A stretch of 64,000 bases of DNA from SKHV01 sp963678565 (GCA_963678565.1 OY782875.1:2108001-2172000), one strand, 5' to 3'. Shown: positions 19,320 through 29,701, counted from the stretch's first letter. Notes: a model not told the origin generated them from the letters alone. Numbers and translations: made by a program.

Positions 19320-20240
19320 TTAATAGTATTCTATCTTTCGTAAGCAAATAACTATTGGATTTTCATCCTCGTACATTATGCGCTTAATCCAGTTATTATT
19401 TTTGTCATACTCATATTCAAATTGGCATGATTTCATTAGCATTTTATCCTTCCATTTTTTTATGCTAATTACATTTCCTTTCTCATCATTTAAATAGTCG
19501 TAACGAATATTTTTTGAGAGTTTATTCTTTTCACGGATAGACACTAAAAAGTTTTCATTATCATATTCGTAATATAATTTCCGAGCTGATATTTCCTTAA
19601 TCATATTCCCATTTGAATCTCTTACAAGTTCCCTAATTAACTTTTCACTTTTATCATAGAACTTGGAAATTTGTAAGTCTCCTTTGTATTTGTATTTCGC
19701 TTTTGCGATTATATTTTTATTTGCATCTATCGTTTCAGTATACTCCAATCTGTTTAATTTATCATGCAACAAGGTCATTTTGTAAATAAGATTATTCTCC
19801 TTGTCTTTTGTAATTGCCTCAATTACGTTTCCCTTGTAGATTCTTTCTCCGTATGTAGTATCATTTTCAGAATAGTCGATCCTTTCATTTGCTATGAGTC
19901 GATTCTCTTTGTCATAATATGCGATGTATTTATTATTCTGTTGTCCTCTAGTCCCAGAAACAATTAATTCTTCCAAATCTCCATTTCTAGTAAATGTTAA
20001 TCGATAATTACCAGTTGAATAGTCTGTAATAGTTGGACTAAGATTTTTACTTCTAGTCCTTTGACCAATAATGATTTCGCCATCTTTTAAGCTGTCAACA
20101 TTAAAAGTTTCAAAAGTCAATGATTTAACGGCTCCATTTAGATTATTTTGTAATCTGGCATCAGTATTAATTTTAAAGTCTTTATTCGTACAAGAAAAAA
20201 GAATAAAAGTTAGCGTTGTAAATAAGAGAAAATGTTTCAT
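19320..20240 (-). CDS. YD-repeat lipoprotein
   Basis: The 306-residue protein has a lipoprotein signal (LFTTLTFILFSCTN). Its body is built of Rhs/YD-like units: YYDKENRLIANERIDYSE, YKYKGDLQISKFYDKSEKL, YYEYDNENFLVSI and YEYDKNNNWIKRIMYED. Such repeats form beta-rich shells in Rhs proteins. Short secreted YD-repeat lipoproteins are common in Bacteroidota and have no established role. It fills a cassette alone. No toxin domain is present. Confidence 0.75.
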   Translation of the reverse strand: MKHFLLFTTLTFILFSCTNKDFKINTDARLQNNLNGAVKSLTFETFNVDSLKDGEIIIGQRTRSKNLSPTITDYSTGNYRLTFTRNGDLEELIVSGTRGQQNNKYIAYYDKENRLIANERIDYSENDTTYGERIYKGNVIEAITKDKENNLIYKMTLLHDKLNRLEYTETIDANKNIIAKAKYKYKGDLQISKFYDKSEKLIRELVRDSNGNMIKEISARKLYYEYDNENFLVSIREKNKLSKNIRYDYLNDEKGNVISIKKWKDKMLMKSCQFEYEYDKNNNWIKRIMYEDENPIVICLRKIEYY

Positions 20241-20286
20241 GTTAATATTGGTTTTATTGGTTTTTAGTTCTCAATTTAATTGGCGT

Positions 20287-20410
20287 TAACGGTGGCGGTA
20301 TGAAATCGTTGGGGATTGCTGGCTACTTTCCAGTCAAGTTACACCGAACATGATGCGTGGCAGAGTGCTTGAGTAACCACCTAAACCCCAATGTTTTATA
20401 CCGCGTGTTA
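20287..20410 (-). repeat. attC-like element 16
   Basis: A divergent 124-bp member with arms GGTATGAAATCGTTGGGG and CCCCAATGTTTTATACC; both arms changed in concert, with the bulged T kept. Body ends GTTATGCCCC and GGGGCATAAC pair. Confidence 0.85.
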
Positions 20411-20423
20411 TGCCCCGTTATTA

Positions 20424-21485
20424 TCATAATTCTATGATTTCTTTTTCAAAATCATCAATGTATTTATCAATGTCTTCACCCAGAATCTTTTTCGCAGTCT
20501 CATAGGTTTGATTTACAAATATTGGTTTTAACTTTTCAATTCCGTACTTATCAATCAATCCTTGCACAAAGGCACCTGCAAGAGGATAAGATATTCTGTC
20601 TGAATAATAATTTTGCCAATTTTCCCAAAAGTCAACAATCTTAATATTTTCATAATCTCCATCCTTAATTATTGTTTTAAGAGATTCAATTTTATCATCA
20701 TTTTGCATATTAAAACAAACTGCCAATCCTTCATTTATTAATCCTGTTTTTACTGGGTTTTGACCTATATAATTTGAAATAACATGAGTCAGTTCGTGAC
20801 CAACTGTTTGATACTTATGAGTATATACACAAACATCAGATGGTGCTGCAAAACCTAAGTTAATCTTAAATTTTTCCATTGGTTCAGTTTTATTATCCCA
20901 TACGAAGAAATCTACTTTCTTAGGTAATGTGCTCCCTAATTGAGATTTAATTTTGCATAATGCCTTTTCTCGATGAGCCATGAATGAGTCAATATTTACT
21001 ATTTTTTCAGGATACTGAAAATGAAATCTGATATTTTCGGTTTCAATAATTTTCCAAGAAGAAAAATAATCATTGAAACCGAATAAAAAGTGTCTTTTAT
21101 TGGCATATTTGACAGAGTTCCTTGTTGCTTTTAACTGGATGCAATTGTTTAATGATTTTTTAGACTCGTCATATTGTCCCAAGATAAAATAACATTGTCC
21201 TAAATATCCATGTGCCCAACCTGAAATGTCAGTTTTATTCCTATCTATTTCGATTGCTTTTATTAGATAAGGTATCGCATCATGGTATTCTCCAAGGTCT
21301 GCTAAGACTCTTCCATGCAATTGATTAAATACTCCAATACTATCTACATCTATCAGTTTTGTTGATATTTCTTTTGCCTTTATTAATTCCCCCTTTGAAT
21401 AATATTCAATCAGTTGATTAACATCTTGTCCTTTTACTAAAATGAATAAATTGGTTAAAAATAAAAAAATCAGTATTCGTTTCAT
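20424..21485 (-). CDS. Exported TPR protein with gluzincin-type metallopeptidase motif
   Basis: A signal peptide (MKRILIFLFLTNLFILVKGQ) is followed by TPR-like helices (about 30-125, including HGYLGQCYFILGQYDESKKS). A C-terminal domain carries GHELTHVISNYIG and, about 20 residues on, LINEGLAVCF. HExxH plus a downstream NEG is the zinc site of gluzincin-type peptidases. The protein is therefore likely a secreted peptidase with a protein-binding module. Substrate unknown. Single-gene cassette. Confidence 0.8.
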   Translation of the reverse strand: MKRILIFLFLTNLFILVKGQDVNQLIEYYSKGELIKAKEISTKLIDVDSIGVFNQLHGRVLADLGEYHDAIPYLIKAIEIDRNKTDISGWAHGYLGQCYFILGQYDESKKSLNNCIQLKATRNSVKYANKRHFLFGFNDYFSSWKIIETENIRFHFQYPEKIVNIDSFMAHREKALCKIKSQLGSTLPKKVDFFVWDNKTEPMEKFKINLGFAAPSDVCVYTHKYQTVGHELTHVISNYIGQNPVKTGLINEGLAVCFNMQNDDKIESLKTIIKDGDYENIKIVDFWENWQNYYSDRISYPLAGAFVQGLIDKYGIEKLKPIFVNQTYETAKKILGEDIDKYIDDFEKEIIEL

Positions 21486-21530
21486 ATTTACATATTTAGG
21501 TTTAGCAATGTAGTTTCACTTAATGGGGCA

Positions 21531-21657
21531 TAACGGAAAATTGTATGTTGTCGGTGCGGATTTCGAAGAGCGTTTTTGTCGACCGACAAAAATGCTAGAG
21601 AAAGGAGCAGAGGCAACAAATACAGTAGCTCACCGTACTGCAATATACAAATTGTTA
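21531..21657 (-). repeat. attC-like element 17 (noncoding-cassette class)
   Basis: Class of element 4 with opening TAACGGAAAA. It is the attC of noncoding copy 5. Confidence 0.9.
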
Positions 21658-22224
21658 CAAGCAGTTAATAAAAAACTGCCTACAACTTATTTTATGTTTG
21701 GTAACTAAAAGTTGTGTGCAGGCGAGCTTTTTTGTTTGAATTTTATACTTACGTTTTTAAAATATTTACACTTAGCTCACAAAAACAAATAGTTGATTCT
21801 AAAAAGCTAAAGTGTCACAACAAATAAGTGTTGTTTGTTTATTTATCGACTAAAAGATTAAACAACCAAGAAAGAACTACGATTAAGAGCTTTAAAAAGC
21901 GCGGGGCGAACTTGTCCACAAGCGCAAGGCAGTTTTAGCTTTGAATGAAATTGCGGAATAAAGTTGCTCTTTAATTAAACTCGATTTTAAGTTTATAGAA
22001 AGTGTTGAACATGAAATAGAGTAGGGCGACTTAATTTATTATTTGTAATTGGACTAGTCTTAAACGTAAACAATAATTTGTTTGCAGCAAAAAGCAACAA
22101 AGCACTGAATGTAAACTGAATAAATGTTATACCAAATTAAGTTGCCCGACAAAGATTAAAAGTTGAAAAGAGCAATTTCTCCGACAAAACATAGAGCAGC
22201 AATTACAAAAAAACTAATTGCTTG
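21658..22224 (-). repeat. Noncoding cassette body, copy 5 of 9
   Basis: This 567-bp copy is close to copy 1 and shares several of its variants. Both long-range pairings and the terminator-like hairpin are intact. Confidence 0.75.
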
Positions 22225-22350
22225 TAACGGTTCGTGTATGGTGTCGTAGCGGATTACGTGATACCTACCTTTCAAAACAGTACCGAAATACGGGCGAGTG
22301 ATAAATTCTCAAATAAGCACTGAACCCACTATGCACTATACATATTGTTG
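22225..22350 (-). repeat. attC-like element 18
   Basis: Arms GTGTATGGTGTCGTAGCGG and CACTATGCACTATACAT. It ends GTTG. It serves the 7.8-kb restriction-modification body, whose ends GTTGTATGC and GCATACAAC pair although they are 7.8 kb apart. Confidence 0.85.
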
Positions 22351-22500
22351 TATGCTGGCGTTAATTATTTCTATTCATTTTCAATCATTTTTCTATTCAT
22401 TTCAAACTGTACCAAACTTCATTCGAAGCACAAATTTATTTTGCTTTTTTGAGCGAGGGCAAACCCCAATGCCTTTGGCAAATCGGGTCGGCTTTGTAAG

Positions 22501-22553
22501 CTCTTTGACAAAGCTTTGGCTTGAGCGTTGGCTCGTGAGGCTTTGGCAATGTG
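22501..22553. repeat. Direct repeat inside the RM cassette, left copy
   Basis: A 53-bp segment starting CTCTTTGACAAAGCTTTGG matches 29985-30037 in 48 positions, in direct orientation, so the two copies bracket the RM operon inside its cassette. The surrounding 22351-22594 holds no gene. Confidence 0.7.
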
Positions 22554-22594
22554 CTTGCAAATTGGGTTGGCTTATCATCGCTTAAATCATTTTT

Positions 22595-25500
22595 CTATAT
22601 TATACCTCCAACTCCTTTAAACTTATCGACAAATGCCTGTATCTTCTGAAAAACACTCTGCTTTTTAGTTAGATATTGCGGATTTAAAGGGCTCATTTTT
22701 GGTAAAATCGAATTTAATTCCGTTCCGTTTTCACTAGCATATTCACGTTTTAGTGAGCTTTTTATATATCGTTTTGCTGCTTCTTCGTTTAAACTTTCAT
22801 CTTCTATTAAATGAGTTGCTTCCTCCTTTTGCTTTTCTTGAGCAAAGCTGAAAAATGCCTCGATGATACTTGCTTTGTCCTCAATAGTATCAAGGTCGGT
22901 GCTATTGATAAAATCGACCACCAAGCTTTCTTTGGCTCTATTGCCAATGCTTGCACGGATAATACGGCGAATTTCATCTATTAAGTCAGCTTTGTTCTTT
23001 GTCTTTTTGTTATGCTCAAAAACAAGTTCAAGAATGTAGTCTAGGTTTATTTCTTGAGATTTAAGTAAGTCAACTTCAAAAACTACATCATCCCAATCAA
23101 TATCAGACTCCTCGGCTTCTTTACCACTTTTCTCACGGCGTAGCCAATCACGAATATCATTGTAAGTAGAGCGGTAATCTTGCACTGTACGTTCGGCAGG
23201 TATTTCAATTTCCTGCATTGCTGCAATTTCTTCGTCCGTAACAAAGTGTTTTTCTTTAAAAGTTTCTACCGCTTCTTCATCATTTATATCTATAGATTGC
23301 AATGCTTTTAAGTGCGTAAACTCATCGTAGTTTTGCAAGATATTTTCTACACGTAGATATTCACCAAAGAGCTTTGCAAATTCCTTTTTATCCTGTTCTG
23401 TTTCTATTTCGTCAGGGTTTGGGAATTTCTCGTTTAACTCCTGTACCACTTCAATATAACCACGACGTGTCAATCCTGTAGCAATATCGGTAAAGCCTTC
23501 TAAATATTCTTCATAGCTTTTTTCTAAAACAACCTTTGCCGTACTGCTATCGCCAAAAAGTGTAATCGCATCAACGGTAGCTTGTTCCAGATTTCGGAAC
23601 GTTACAATATTACCAAAGGTCTTGGTGGCATCGTAAATGCGGTTGGTACGAGAAAAGGCTTGCATCAAACCGTGATAACGCAAATTCTTATCTACAAACA
23701 AGGTGTTGAGCGATGGAGCATCAAAACCTGTGAGAAACATTCCTACCACAATTAGCAAATCAATTTCTTTGTTTTTTACTCGTTTGGCTAAGTCACGATA
23801 ATAGTTCTGAAACTCTTTACTATCTACACCATAATTACTGCCAAACATTGCGTTATAATCGCCAATGGCAGCAGCGAGAAATTCCTTTGCACTACTATCC
23901 ATTGCAGTAGGTTCAAAGGTTTCGTCAACGATTTCGCCAACTGCATTTTGTTCTTCGTTGGCAGCAAAGGAGAATATAGTGGCTATTTTTAAAGGTTTAT
24001 CACTCTCTTTTTGTAGATTATTAATAGCTTCGTAATAACATTTAGCAGCATCTACACTATTAACAGCAAACATTGCATTAAAGCCTGATTGTCCACCTTG
24101 TCCTCGGTGGGTTTTTATCCTAAAATTATTAAGGATATATTGCGATATTTCGCTAATCCGTGTAGGATGTAAAAAAGCTTTTTTGTTTTCAGCAGCCGTA
24201 AGTTTTTTCTCATCTTGTTCAGCTTCAAAGCCTTTAAACTTAGGGCGAACATCGTTGTAATCAACTTTAAACTTCAACACCTTTTCATCACGAATAGCAT
24301 CGGTAATTACATACGAATGTAGTTCACGACCAAATACGCTTGCTGTGGTTTCTGCACCTAAAGCATTTCCTTTACGGATTATTTTTCCATTTTCAATAAC
24401 ATCGCCAAAAATTGGTGTGCCCGTAAATCCGAATTGGTAATATTTCTTGAATTTCTTTTTCAAATTCTTTTGAGCCTCACCAAACTGTGAGCGATGGGCT
24501 TCATCAAAAATGAATACTACTTGCTTATCGAAAATGGGTAACTTGCTTTCACCTTTCATCAGGTTATTCAACTTCTGAATGGTGGTAACAATGATTTTAT
24601 TATCCTCTTTCTCAATATTTCGCTTTAAGCCAGCTGTACTATCTGAACCATTTACGCTATCGGGCGAAAAACGTTGATACTCCTTCATTGTTTGGAAATC
24701 GAGGTCTTTACGGTCAACCACAAAGAATACCTTGTCCACAAATTCTAACTGTGTAGCCAAGCGAGCTGCTTTAAAACTGGTCAGTGTTTTTCCTGAACCT
24801 GTAGTGTGCCATATAAAACCACCGCTTTCTGGCTTGCTCCAATTCTTTACTTGATAAGCAGAGTTTATTTTCCATAAAATACGTTCGGTTGCTGCTATTT
24901 GGTAAGGACGCATTATCAGCAGGGTATTGTTTACGTCAAATACTGAATAGTTGAGTAAAACATTTAAAATCGTATTTCTATCAAAAAAAGTAGCCGTAAA
25001 ATCTTTAAGGTCTTTGATTAAGGTATTGTCAGCTTTTGCCCAGTTCATTGTAAAGTCGAAACTGTTTTTGTCTCGTTTTACTGTATTAGCAAAGTAACGG
25101 CTATCTGTTCCGTTTGAGATGACAAAAATTTGTAAATATTTATACAACGAATTGCTACTATTAAAACTCTCTTTGCTATAACGATGTACCTGATTAAAAG
25201 CCTCACGAATGGCAACACCACGTTTTTTAAGTTCAATTTGCACCAAAGGCAAACCATTAACCAATACGGTAACATCGTAGCGATTGGCGTGTGTGCCCGT
25301 TTGTTCGAATTGTGAAATGACCTGCACCTTATTACGAGCAATAGTCTTTTTATCTACAAGGTAGATATTTTGAATATGTCCATCGTCAAATACAAAATCG
25401 TAGATATAATCATCGTGAATCTTGCGAGTTTTATCTATGATGCCATCGCTGGGTTTATCGAGGTATTCTTCAACAAAACGTGCCCATTCGCTATCGGTAA

Positions 25501-25735
25501 ATATTGTATTATTAAGCGATTGTAACTGCACACGCACATTGGTAAACATTGCCTCGGGAGTTGTAAGCTGTGGCAAGTGTTCATAACCTTGGTTACAAAG
25601 GTCTTGAATAAATTCATTTTCTAAACTTGCTTCGCTTTGGTAACTTGCAGATGGCTCATTTACTTCATTGTATTTCTTGTATTTGTCAAGAACTATGAAG
25701 TTGTTTGATTCTGCTATTGGCTTATATGTTGACAT
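22595..25735 (-). CDS. hsdR: Type I restriction enzyme R subunit (HsdR)
   Basis: The 1046-residue protein has the expected order. An N-terminal PD-(D/E)XK nuclease (RYDVTVLVNGLPLVQIELKK, about 155-175) is followed by SF2 translocase motifs WHTTGSGKTLTSF (motif I, about 305), VFIFDEAHRSQFG (motif II) and FGFTGTPIF (motif III). LLIVVGMFLTGFDAPSLNTL and QAFSRTNR (motif VI) come next, and then a helical C-terminal region. HsdR pumps and cuts unmethylated DNA in complex with HsdM and HsdS. It is the last gene of the operon, 9 bp after the ATPase gene. Length and motifs look complete, so it is probably functional. Confidence 0.97.
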   Translation of the reverse strand: MSTYKPIAESNNFIVLDKYKKYNEVNEPSASYQSEASLENEFIQDLCNQGYEHLPQLTTPEAMFTNVRVQLQSLNNTIFTDSEWARFVEEYLDKPSDGIIDKTRKIHDDYIYDFVFDDGHIQNIYLVDKKTIARNKVQVISQFEQTGTHANRYDVTVLVNGLPLVQIELKKRGVAIREAFNQVHRYSKESFNSSNSLYKYLQIFVISNGTDSRYFANTVKRDKNSFDFTMNWAKADNTLIKDLKDFTATFFDRNTILNVLLNYSVFDVNNTLLIMRPYQIAATERILWKINSAYQVKNWSKPESGGFIWHTTGSGKTLTSFKAARLATQLEFVDKVFFVVDRKDLDFQTMKEYQRFSPDSVNGSDSTAGLKRNIEKEDNKIIVTTIQKLNNLMKGESKLPIFDKQVVFIFDEAHRSQFGEAQKNLKKKFKKYYQFGFTGTPIFGDVIENGKIIRKGNALGAETTASVFGRELHSYVITDAIRDEKVLKFKVDYNDVRPKFKGFEAEQDEKKLTAAENKKAFLHPTRISEISQYILNNFRIKTHRGQGGQSGFNAMFAVNSVDAAKCYYEAINNLQKESDKPLKIATIFSFAANEEQNAVGEIVDETFEPTAMDSSAKEFLAAAIGDYNAMFGSNYGVDSKEFQNYYRDLAKRVKNKEIDLLIVVGMFLTGFDAPSLNTLFVDKNLRYHGLMQAFSRTNRIYDATKTFGNIVTFRNLEQATVDAITLFGDSSTAKVVLEKSYEEYLEGFTDIATGLTRRGYIEVVQELNEKFPNPDEIETEQDKKEFAKLFGEYLRVENILQNYDEFTHLKALQSIDINDEEAVETFKEKHFVTDEEIAAMQEIEIPAERTVQDYRSTYNDIRDWLRREKSGKEAEESDIDWDDVVFEVDLLKSQEINLDYILELVFEHNKKTKNKADLIDEIRRIIRASIGNRAKESLVVDFINSTDLDTIEDKASIIEAFFSFAQEKQKEEATHLIEDESLNEEAAKRYIKSSLKREYASENGTELNSILPKMSPLNPQYLTKKQSVFQKIQAFVDKFKGVGGII

Positions 25736-25744
25736 AATACTTCC

Positions 25745-26971
25745 TTAATTTGATTCTTCAATAAGTGCTTTAAAACGATACATTGAGCCTATCTCTTTTA
25801 CTAAAAAAGCTAAAACCCTTTTGTCATTATCTTCTATTGGTCTAATCTCTTCTCCCGAGAACTTACCGTGACTTGAAAGATTTATTATACGATTATAATA
25901 CGCTTCTCTTGCTCCTTCTGTATCGTTCGGTAATAAATCTCTCCATTTCTCATAACCTAAGAAAGTAGAGGTTTTTTCTAAAATATTTCGAAGAAAATTA
26001 AAGTGATATTTTTGAATTTGAACACTATCATTGTCATCGTCAATAGCTTTCTCCAACTCTGAAAAAAGATAAAGATGATAAGAAAAAGGCGAATCACTTT
26101 CTTGATTTATGAGTGAGTAAGTTCCATCACTAAGCTTTTCAAAACGCAACTTTCGGGAATGTTTAGCTCTATATCCAGAACGGCTATCGGCATTGTTAAG
26201 CTCATTAAAAAGAACATTGTAGAATAATGGATTGTGAGTAGTAATAACAAACCTTAAGCCTGATTTTTCAGACCAATTATAATGACTAGCTTTTATTAAC
26301 TCAGCAATATTTACTGCCAATTCTATTAGATGTGTATCATCTAATGAACTAACAGGGTCATCAATAAACACATATTGCAAATCATTGAATTGGTCAGTCG
26401 CTCGCTCTTCAATTTCAGGTTCATTTAAAACACTAACAATCTCTTCAAGAAAACTATAAAACACACTCCAAACAAAGTTACTTTCTTCTCCTTTAGAGAT
26501 TTTTACATTCTCTGAAACATCTTCGTTTCCACGTTCAAATGAGAAGGTAACTTCAGAAAATGCTTTTACAGTAATATCTCTACCATCTTTCTGAGTAGTA
26601 TATTCGTCATTAAATTTTGGTGTTAACTTATCGCTTGTGTAATGTTGAAAGTTACTAATGATATTGGGTTCTTGCCCTTGTTCTTCAAGCACCCAACTTG
26701 TAAAATTATTTGGTCGTATAATAAGTTTTCGCTCAGAGTCAGCATCTAAATCGTTATCCCAATAAAAAAGGTCTTCGGTAAAAGCATTGTAGTACAATAC
26801 TTTCACTCCTGAATTTTCCTGTTCTTCTGTATCTCCATTTTTAGGAGCAATTAGCTCTCTAAATTCACGAGATAAACGAGTTTTGCCCACACCATTAAAT
26901 GCGTAAATAAGTTGAACTTTTTTATCACTGTCTTTTAGCTTTTGAGCTATATCTTGTAATATTGACCCCAT
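25745..26971 (-). CDS. AAA/ABC-type ATPase embedded in the RM operon (RloA/PrrC-like)
   Basis: The 408-residue protein starts MGSILQDIAQKLKDS. It carries a P-loop FNGVGKTRLS, an ABC-like signature ISKGEESNFVWSVF, a Walker B stretch VFIDDPVSSLDD and VITTHNPLF. This is the ABC-type motif set seen in PrrC/RloC anticodon nucleases and in RloA proteins that sit inside hsd loci. No clear anticodon-nuclease domain is visible at the C-terminus. It lies between hsdS and hsdR with almost no spacing. A guard that responds to RM inhibition is a known theme for such ATPases, but here it is inference. Confidence 0.8.
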   Translation of the reverse strand: MGSILQDIAQKLKDSDKKVQLIYAFNGVGKTRLSREFRELIAPKNGDTEEQENSGVKVLYYNAFTEDLFYWDNDLDADSERKLIIRPNNFTSWVLEEQGQEPNIISNFQHYTSDKLTPKFNDEYTTQKDGRDITVKAFSEVTFSFERGNEDVSENVKISKGEESNFVWSVFYSFLEEIVSVLNEPEIEERATDQFNDLQYVFIDDPVSSLDDTHLIELAVNIAELIKASHYNWSEKSGLRFVITTHNPLFYNVLFNELNNADSRSGYRAKHSRKLRFEKLSDGTYSLINQESDSPFSYHLYLFSELEKAIDDDNDSVQIQKYHFNFLRNILEKTSTFLGYEKWRDLLPNDTEGAREAYYNRIINLSSHGKFSGEEIRPIEDNDKRVLAFLVKEIGSMYRFKALIEESN

Positions 26972-26972
26972 A

Positions 26973-28160
26973 TTATACTACTTCTTTGGGAAAGGTTAAT
27001 AATTTGTCTCGATAGTAATCGTACTGCTTCTTTCGTAATTCTATTTCCTTAGGCAACCCCTCACTAATTGATGCTGTCAATACGTCAAATTTGTCTAAGA
27101 TTGAAACAATACGTTCTTGTTCTATTAAAGAAGGTATTGGTATGATTACTTTACTTAATCCTTTGGCATTAATTGCGGAAATTTTCCCTGATGATACACT
27201 TTTACGTACTTGACTACTAAAAAAGTCAGTACGTGAGAAATATGCAACATACTTAGGATTTAAATCTGACTTGTAATAAAAACAGGCATCGTGTATAACT
27301 ACGCCTTCATCTCCAAACCACGCTGTAGCCATTCCAATATCTTCTATTGTTTCACCAGCTGCAACAAAAACAACATCTCCTTTTTCAGCCCTACGCAGCT
27401 TTTTTGTTTCAACTAATTCGCTAGTCACAAAAGATTTTGCTTTATCTGCCCAAATACCGTAATGAGTGTACATTTGACCGTAATGAATACAAGGAATACC
27501 TTCAGAAATCATATCCGTTTTAACAAACCTTTTCCCACGAATAAATTCTCCAACTTCTCCCAAAGTTTTCCACTTTACTTCATCATCTTTAAAGCTTAAG
27601 AGATTATTACGATAATAATTATACTGCTTTTTACGAGCTGTAAGCTCTGCTGTAAGCTCTGCTGTAAGCTCTGCTGTAAGCTTTGTAAAAGAATCGAGAA
27701 TACGCACTATCTCTTGTTGTGTTTTTAGTGGTGGGATGGGAATTTTTTTCAATGAGTAGTTGCTAATCCATTGTCTTTTATGGTCTCCATCAATCAATCC
27801 ACTTGGAATAGTGTTTAACCAGAAATAAATATACCTTAGCAATGCAATATTTTCATCTTTTGATGTAATCATCTTCATTGCTGATGATTTTGCCTTAAAG
27901 TCAAAGTCAACCCACTTATTTGCTGTAGTAAAATCGTCAAATATGATTACTGGTGTTTCAGATGCTTTATAAATTCCATTATCTTCATTGGTGTAACCTA
28001 AAATAAATGTTTTACCAGCTGTAAGAACAGGCGTAGCAAAATCCTCATTGTATATTTTTGATTTTACAAGATATTTTGTTGGCTGCTCATATGCTGCAAC
28101 TTCTCCTAGTGTTTTCCACTCTAAATCAATATTTTCAAGTAATTTGTTTAAATAGCTCAT
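26973..28160 (-). CDS. hsdS: Type I specificity subunit (HsdS)
   Basis: The 395-residue protein has two target-recognition domains (about 15-150 and 195-345). Each is followed by a conserved helix: RILDSFTKL with RKKQYNYYRNNLLSF, and SILDKFDVL with LRKKQYDYYRDKLLTF. The central helix contains LTAE repeated three times, then LTAR. In EcoR124-type HsdS the number of TAEL units sets the spacing between the two half-sites. The DNA recognised cannot be read from sequence. Its start overlaps hsdM by 4 bp and its stop abuts the ATPase start. Confidence 0.96.
   Translation of the reverse strand: MSYLNKLLENIDLEWKTLGEVAAYEQPTKYLVKSKIYNEDFATPVLTAGKTFILGYTNEDNGIYKASETPVIIFDDFTTANKWVDFDFKAKSSAMKMITSKDENIALLRYIYFWLNTIPSGLIDGDHKRQWISNYSLKKIPIPPLKTQQEIVRILDSFTKLTAELTAELTAELTARKKQYNYYRNNLLSFKDDEVKWKTLGEVGEFIRGKRFVKTDMISEGIPCIHYGQMYTHYGIWADKAKSFVTSELVETKKLRRAEKGDVVFVAAGETIEDIGMATAWFGDEGVVIHDACFYYKSDLNPKYVAYFSRTDFFSSQVRKSVSSGKISAINAKGLSKVIIPIPSLIEQERIVSILDKFDVLTASISEGLPKEIELRKKQYDYYRDKLLTFPKEVV
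27637..27684 (-). repeat. 12-bp tandem repeat coding for TAEL units of HsdS
   Basis: GCTGTAAGCTCT occurs three times without change and a fourth time as GCTGTAAGCTTT, in the frame of hsdS. Gain or loss of one unit keeps the frame and adds or removes four residues of the spacer helix. Confidence 0.93.
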
Positions 28161-29701
28161 CCTTCAATCTCTTTTACTATTGTATCAATATCGGAACGCA
28201 GCGCATTTATTTTACCAACGGTCGTGGCTATTTCCTTATTAAGCTCTACAATGTCAATTACCTCACGAGTATCTTTTGTTTCTACATATGAGCTTACTGA
28301 TAGGTTGTAATCGTTTTCTGCGATGGCTGTATTGTCGATAGAAGTTGCTACGTTCGCTACATCTTCTTTGCTATCGAACATCTGCATTATCTCAGCAATA
28401 TGCTCATCTGTTAGCACATTATTGTTAGTTTCTTTTTTGAAGAAATCTTCGCCACTGGCGTCAATAAATTGTGTTTTAGTATCTTTTTTACTCTTTGAAA
28501 GCACAAGAATATTCACAGCAATCGATGTTCCAAAGAAAAGGTTTGGAGCAAGTGAAATTACTGTTTCAACGTTGTTATTATCCACCAGGTATTTGCGAAT
28601 TTTCTGTTCTGCACCGCCACGGTAAAAAATGCCAGGGAAACAAACAATAGCTGCACGACCTTTGCTTGACAAATAGCTCAATGCGTGAAGAACAAAAGCA
28701 AAATCTGCTTTAGATTTTGGAGCAAGAACACCAGCAGGAGCAAAACGGTCGTCGTTTATCAGCGTAGGGTCATCACTTCCTATCCATTTTACCGAATATG
28801 GAGGATTTGATACGATGGCATCAAAAGGTTTGTCGTCTCTTAAATGCGGGTCAATTAATGTGTCGCCCAAAACAATATTAAACTTGTCGTAGTTAATGTT
28901 GTGCAAAAACATATTCATACGAGCAAGATTGTATGTTGTGTGGTTTATTTCTTGACCAAAAAAGCCATCTTCAATAATGTGATTATCGAAATGCTTTTTT
29001 GCTTGTAGAAGCAGTGAGCCTGAACCAGCAGCAGGGTCATAAATTTTGTTTACTGTAGTTTGTTTGTGCATCGCAATCTGAGCAATCAGCTTAGATACAT
29101 TTTGTGGAGTAAAAAACTCACCACCAGATTTTCCTGCATTGGCGGCATAGTTAGAAATCAGAAATTCGTAAGCATCACCAAAGAAGTCTATTTTGTTATT
29201 CTCAAATTTACTCTCAAGCTTTAATCCTGCTACACCCTTTATAACTGCGGCAAGTCGACTATTTTTATTTTCAACTGTATTACCTAAACGATTACTGGTT
29301 GTATCGAAATCTGCAAAAAGTCCTTTAATATCATCTTCTGAAGGATAACCACTTGCTGAACTTTCAATAGCCGAGAAAATTTTAGCTAAGTCGGTATTTA
29401 GGTTTTCATTATCATTTGCTTTTTCGGCAATATTCACAAAAAGTTGAGAGGGGTAAATAAAATAGCCTCTTGTTTTTATGGCATCATCTTTTATTTCAGG
29501 AGTGATAATACTATCGGGTAAGGATGCATAATCAGTTTGCTCGTCATTAAAATGGTCGGCAAAGTTTTCGCTAATAAAACGGTAAAACAATGTTCCTAAG
29601 ACAAATTGTTTGAAGTCCCATCCATCTACTGAACCACGTACCTCGTTGGCTATTTTCCATATTTGAGCCTGTAATTCAGCTCTTTGTTCTATGCTTGTCA
29701 T
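28157..29701 (-). CDS. hsdM: Type I DNA adenine methyltransferase (HsdM)
   Basis: The 514-residue protein has the N-terminal helical HsdM domain (KIANEVRGSVDGWDFKQFVL). The methylase motifs are IYDPAAGSGSLLLQ (SAM binding) and IVSNPPYSVKW (NPPY, catalytic). The C-terminal helix pairs with HsdS. HsdM methylates adenine in the site chosen by HsdS. The start overlaps the stop of the upstream regulator by one base (TAATG), and its stop overlaps the hsdS start by 4 bp. Complete by length and motifs. Confidence 0.97.
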   Translation of the reverse strand: MTSIEQRAELQAQIWKIANEVRGSVDGWDFKQFVLGTLFYRFISENFADHFNDEQTDYASLPDSIITPEIKDDAIKTRGYFIYPSQLFVNIAEKANDNENLNTDLAKIFSAIESSASGYPSEDDIKGLFADFDTTSNRLGNTVENKNSRLAAVIKGVAGLKLESKFENNKIDFFGDAYEFLISNYAANAGKSGGEFFTPQNVSKLIAQIAMHKQTTVNKIYDPAAGSGSLLLQAKKHFDNHIIEDGFFGQEINHTTYNLARMNMFLHNINYDKFNIVLGDTLIDPHLRDDKPFDAIVSNPPYSVKWIGSDDPTLINDDRFAPAGVLAPKSKADFAFVLHALSYLSSKGRAAIVCFPGIFYRGGAEQKIRKYLVDNNNVETVISLAPNLFFGTSIAVNILVLSKSKKDTKTQFIDASGEDFFKKETNNNVLTDEHIAEIMQMFDSKEDVANVATSIDNTAIAENDYNLSVSSYVETKDTREVIDIVELNKEIATTVGKINALRSDIDTIVKEIEG

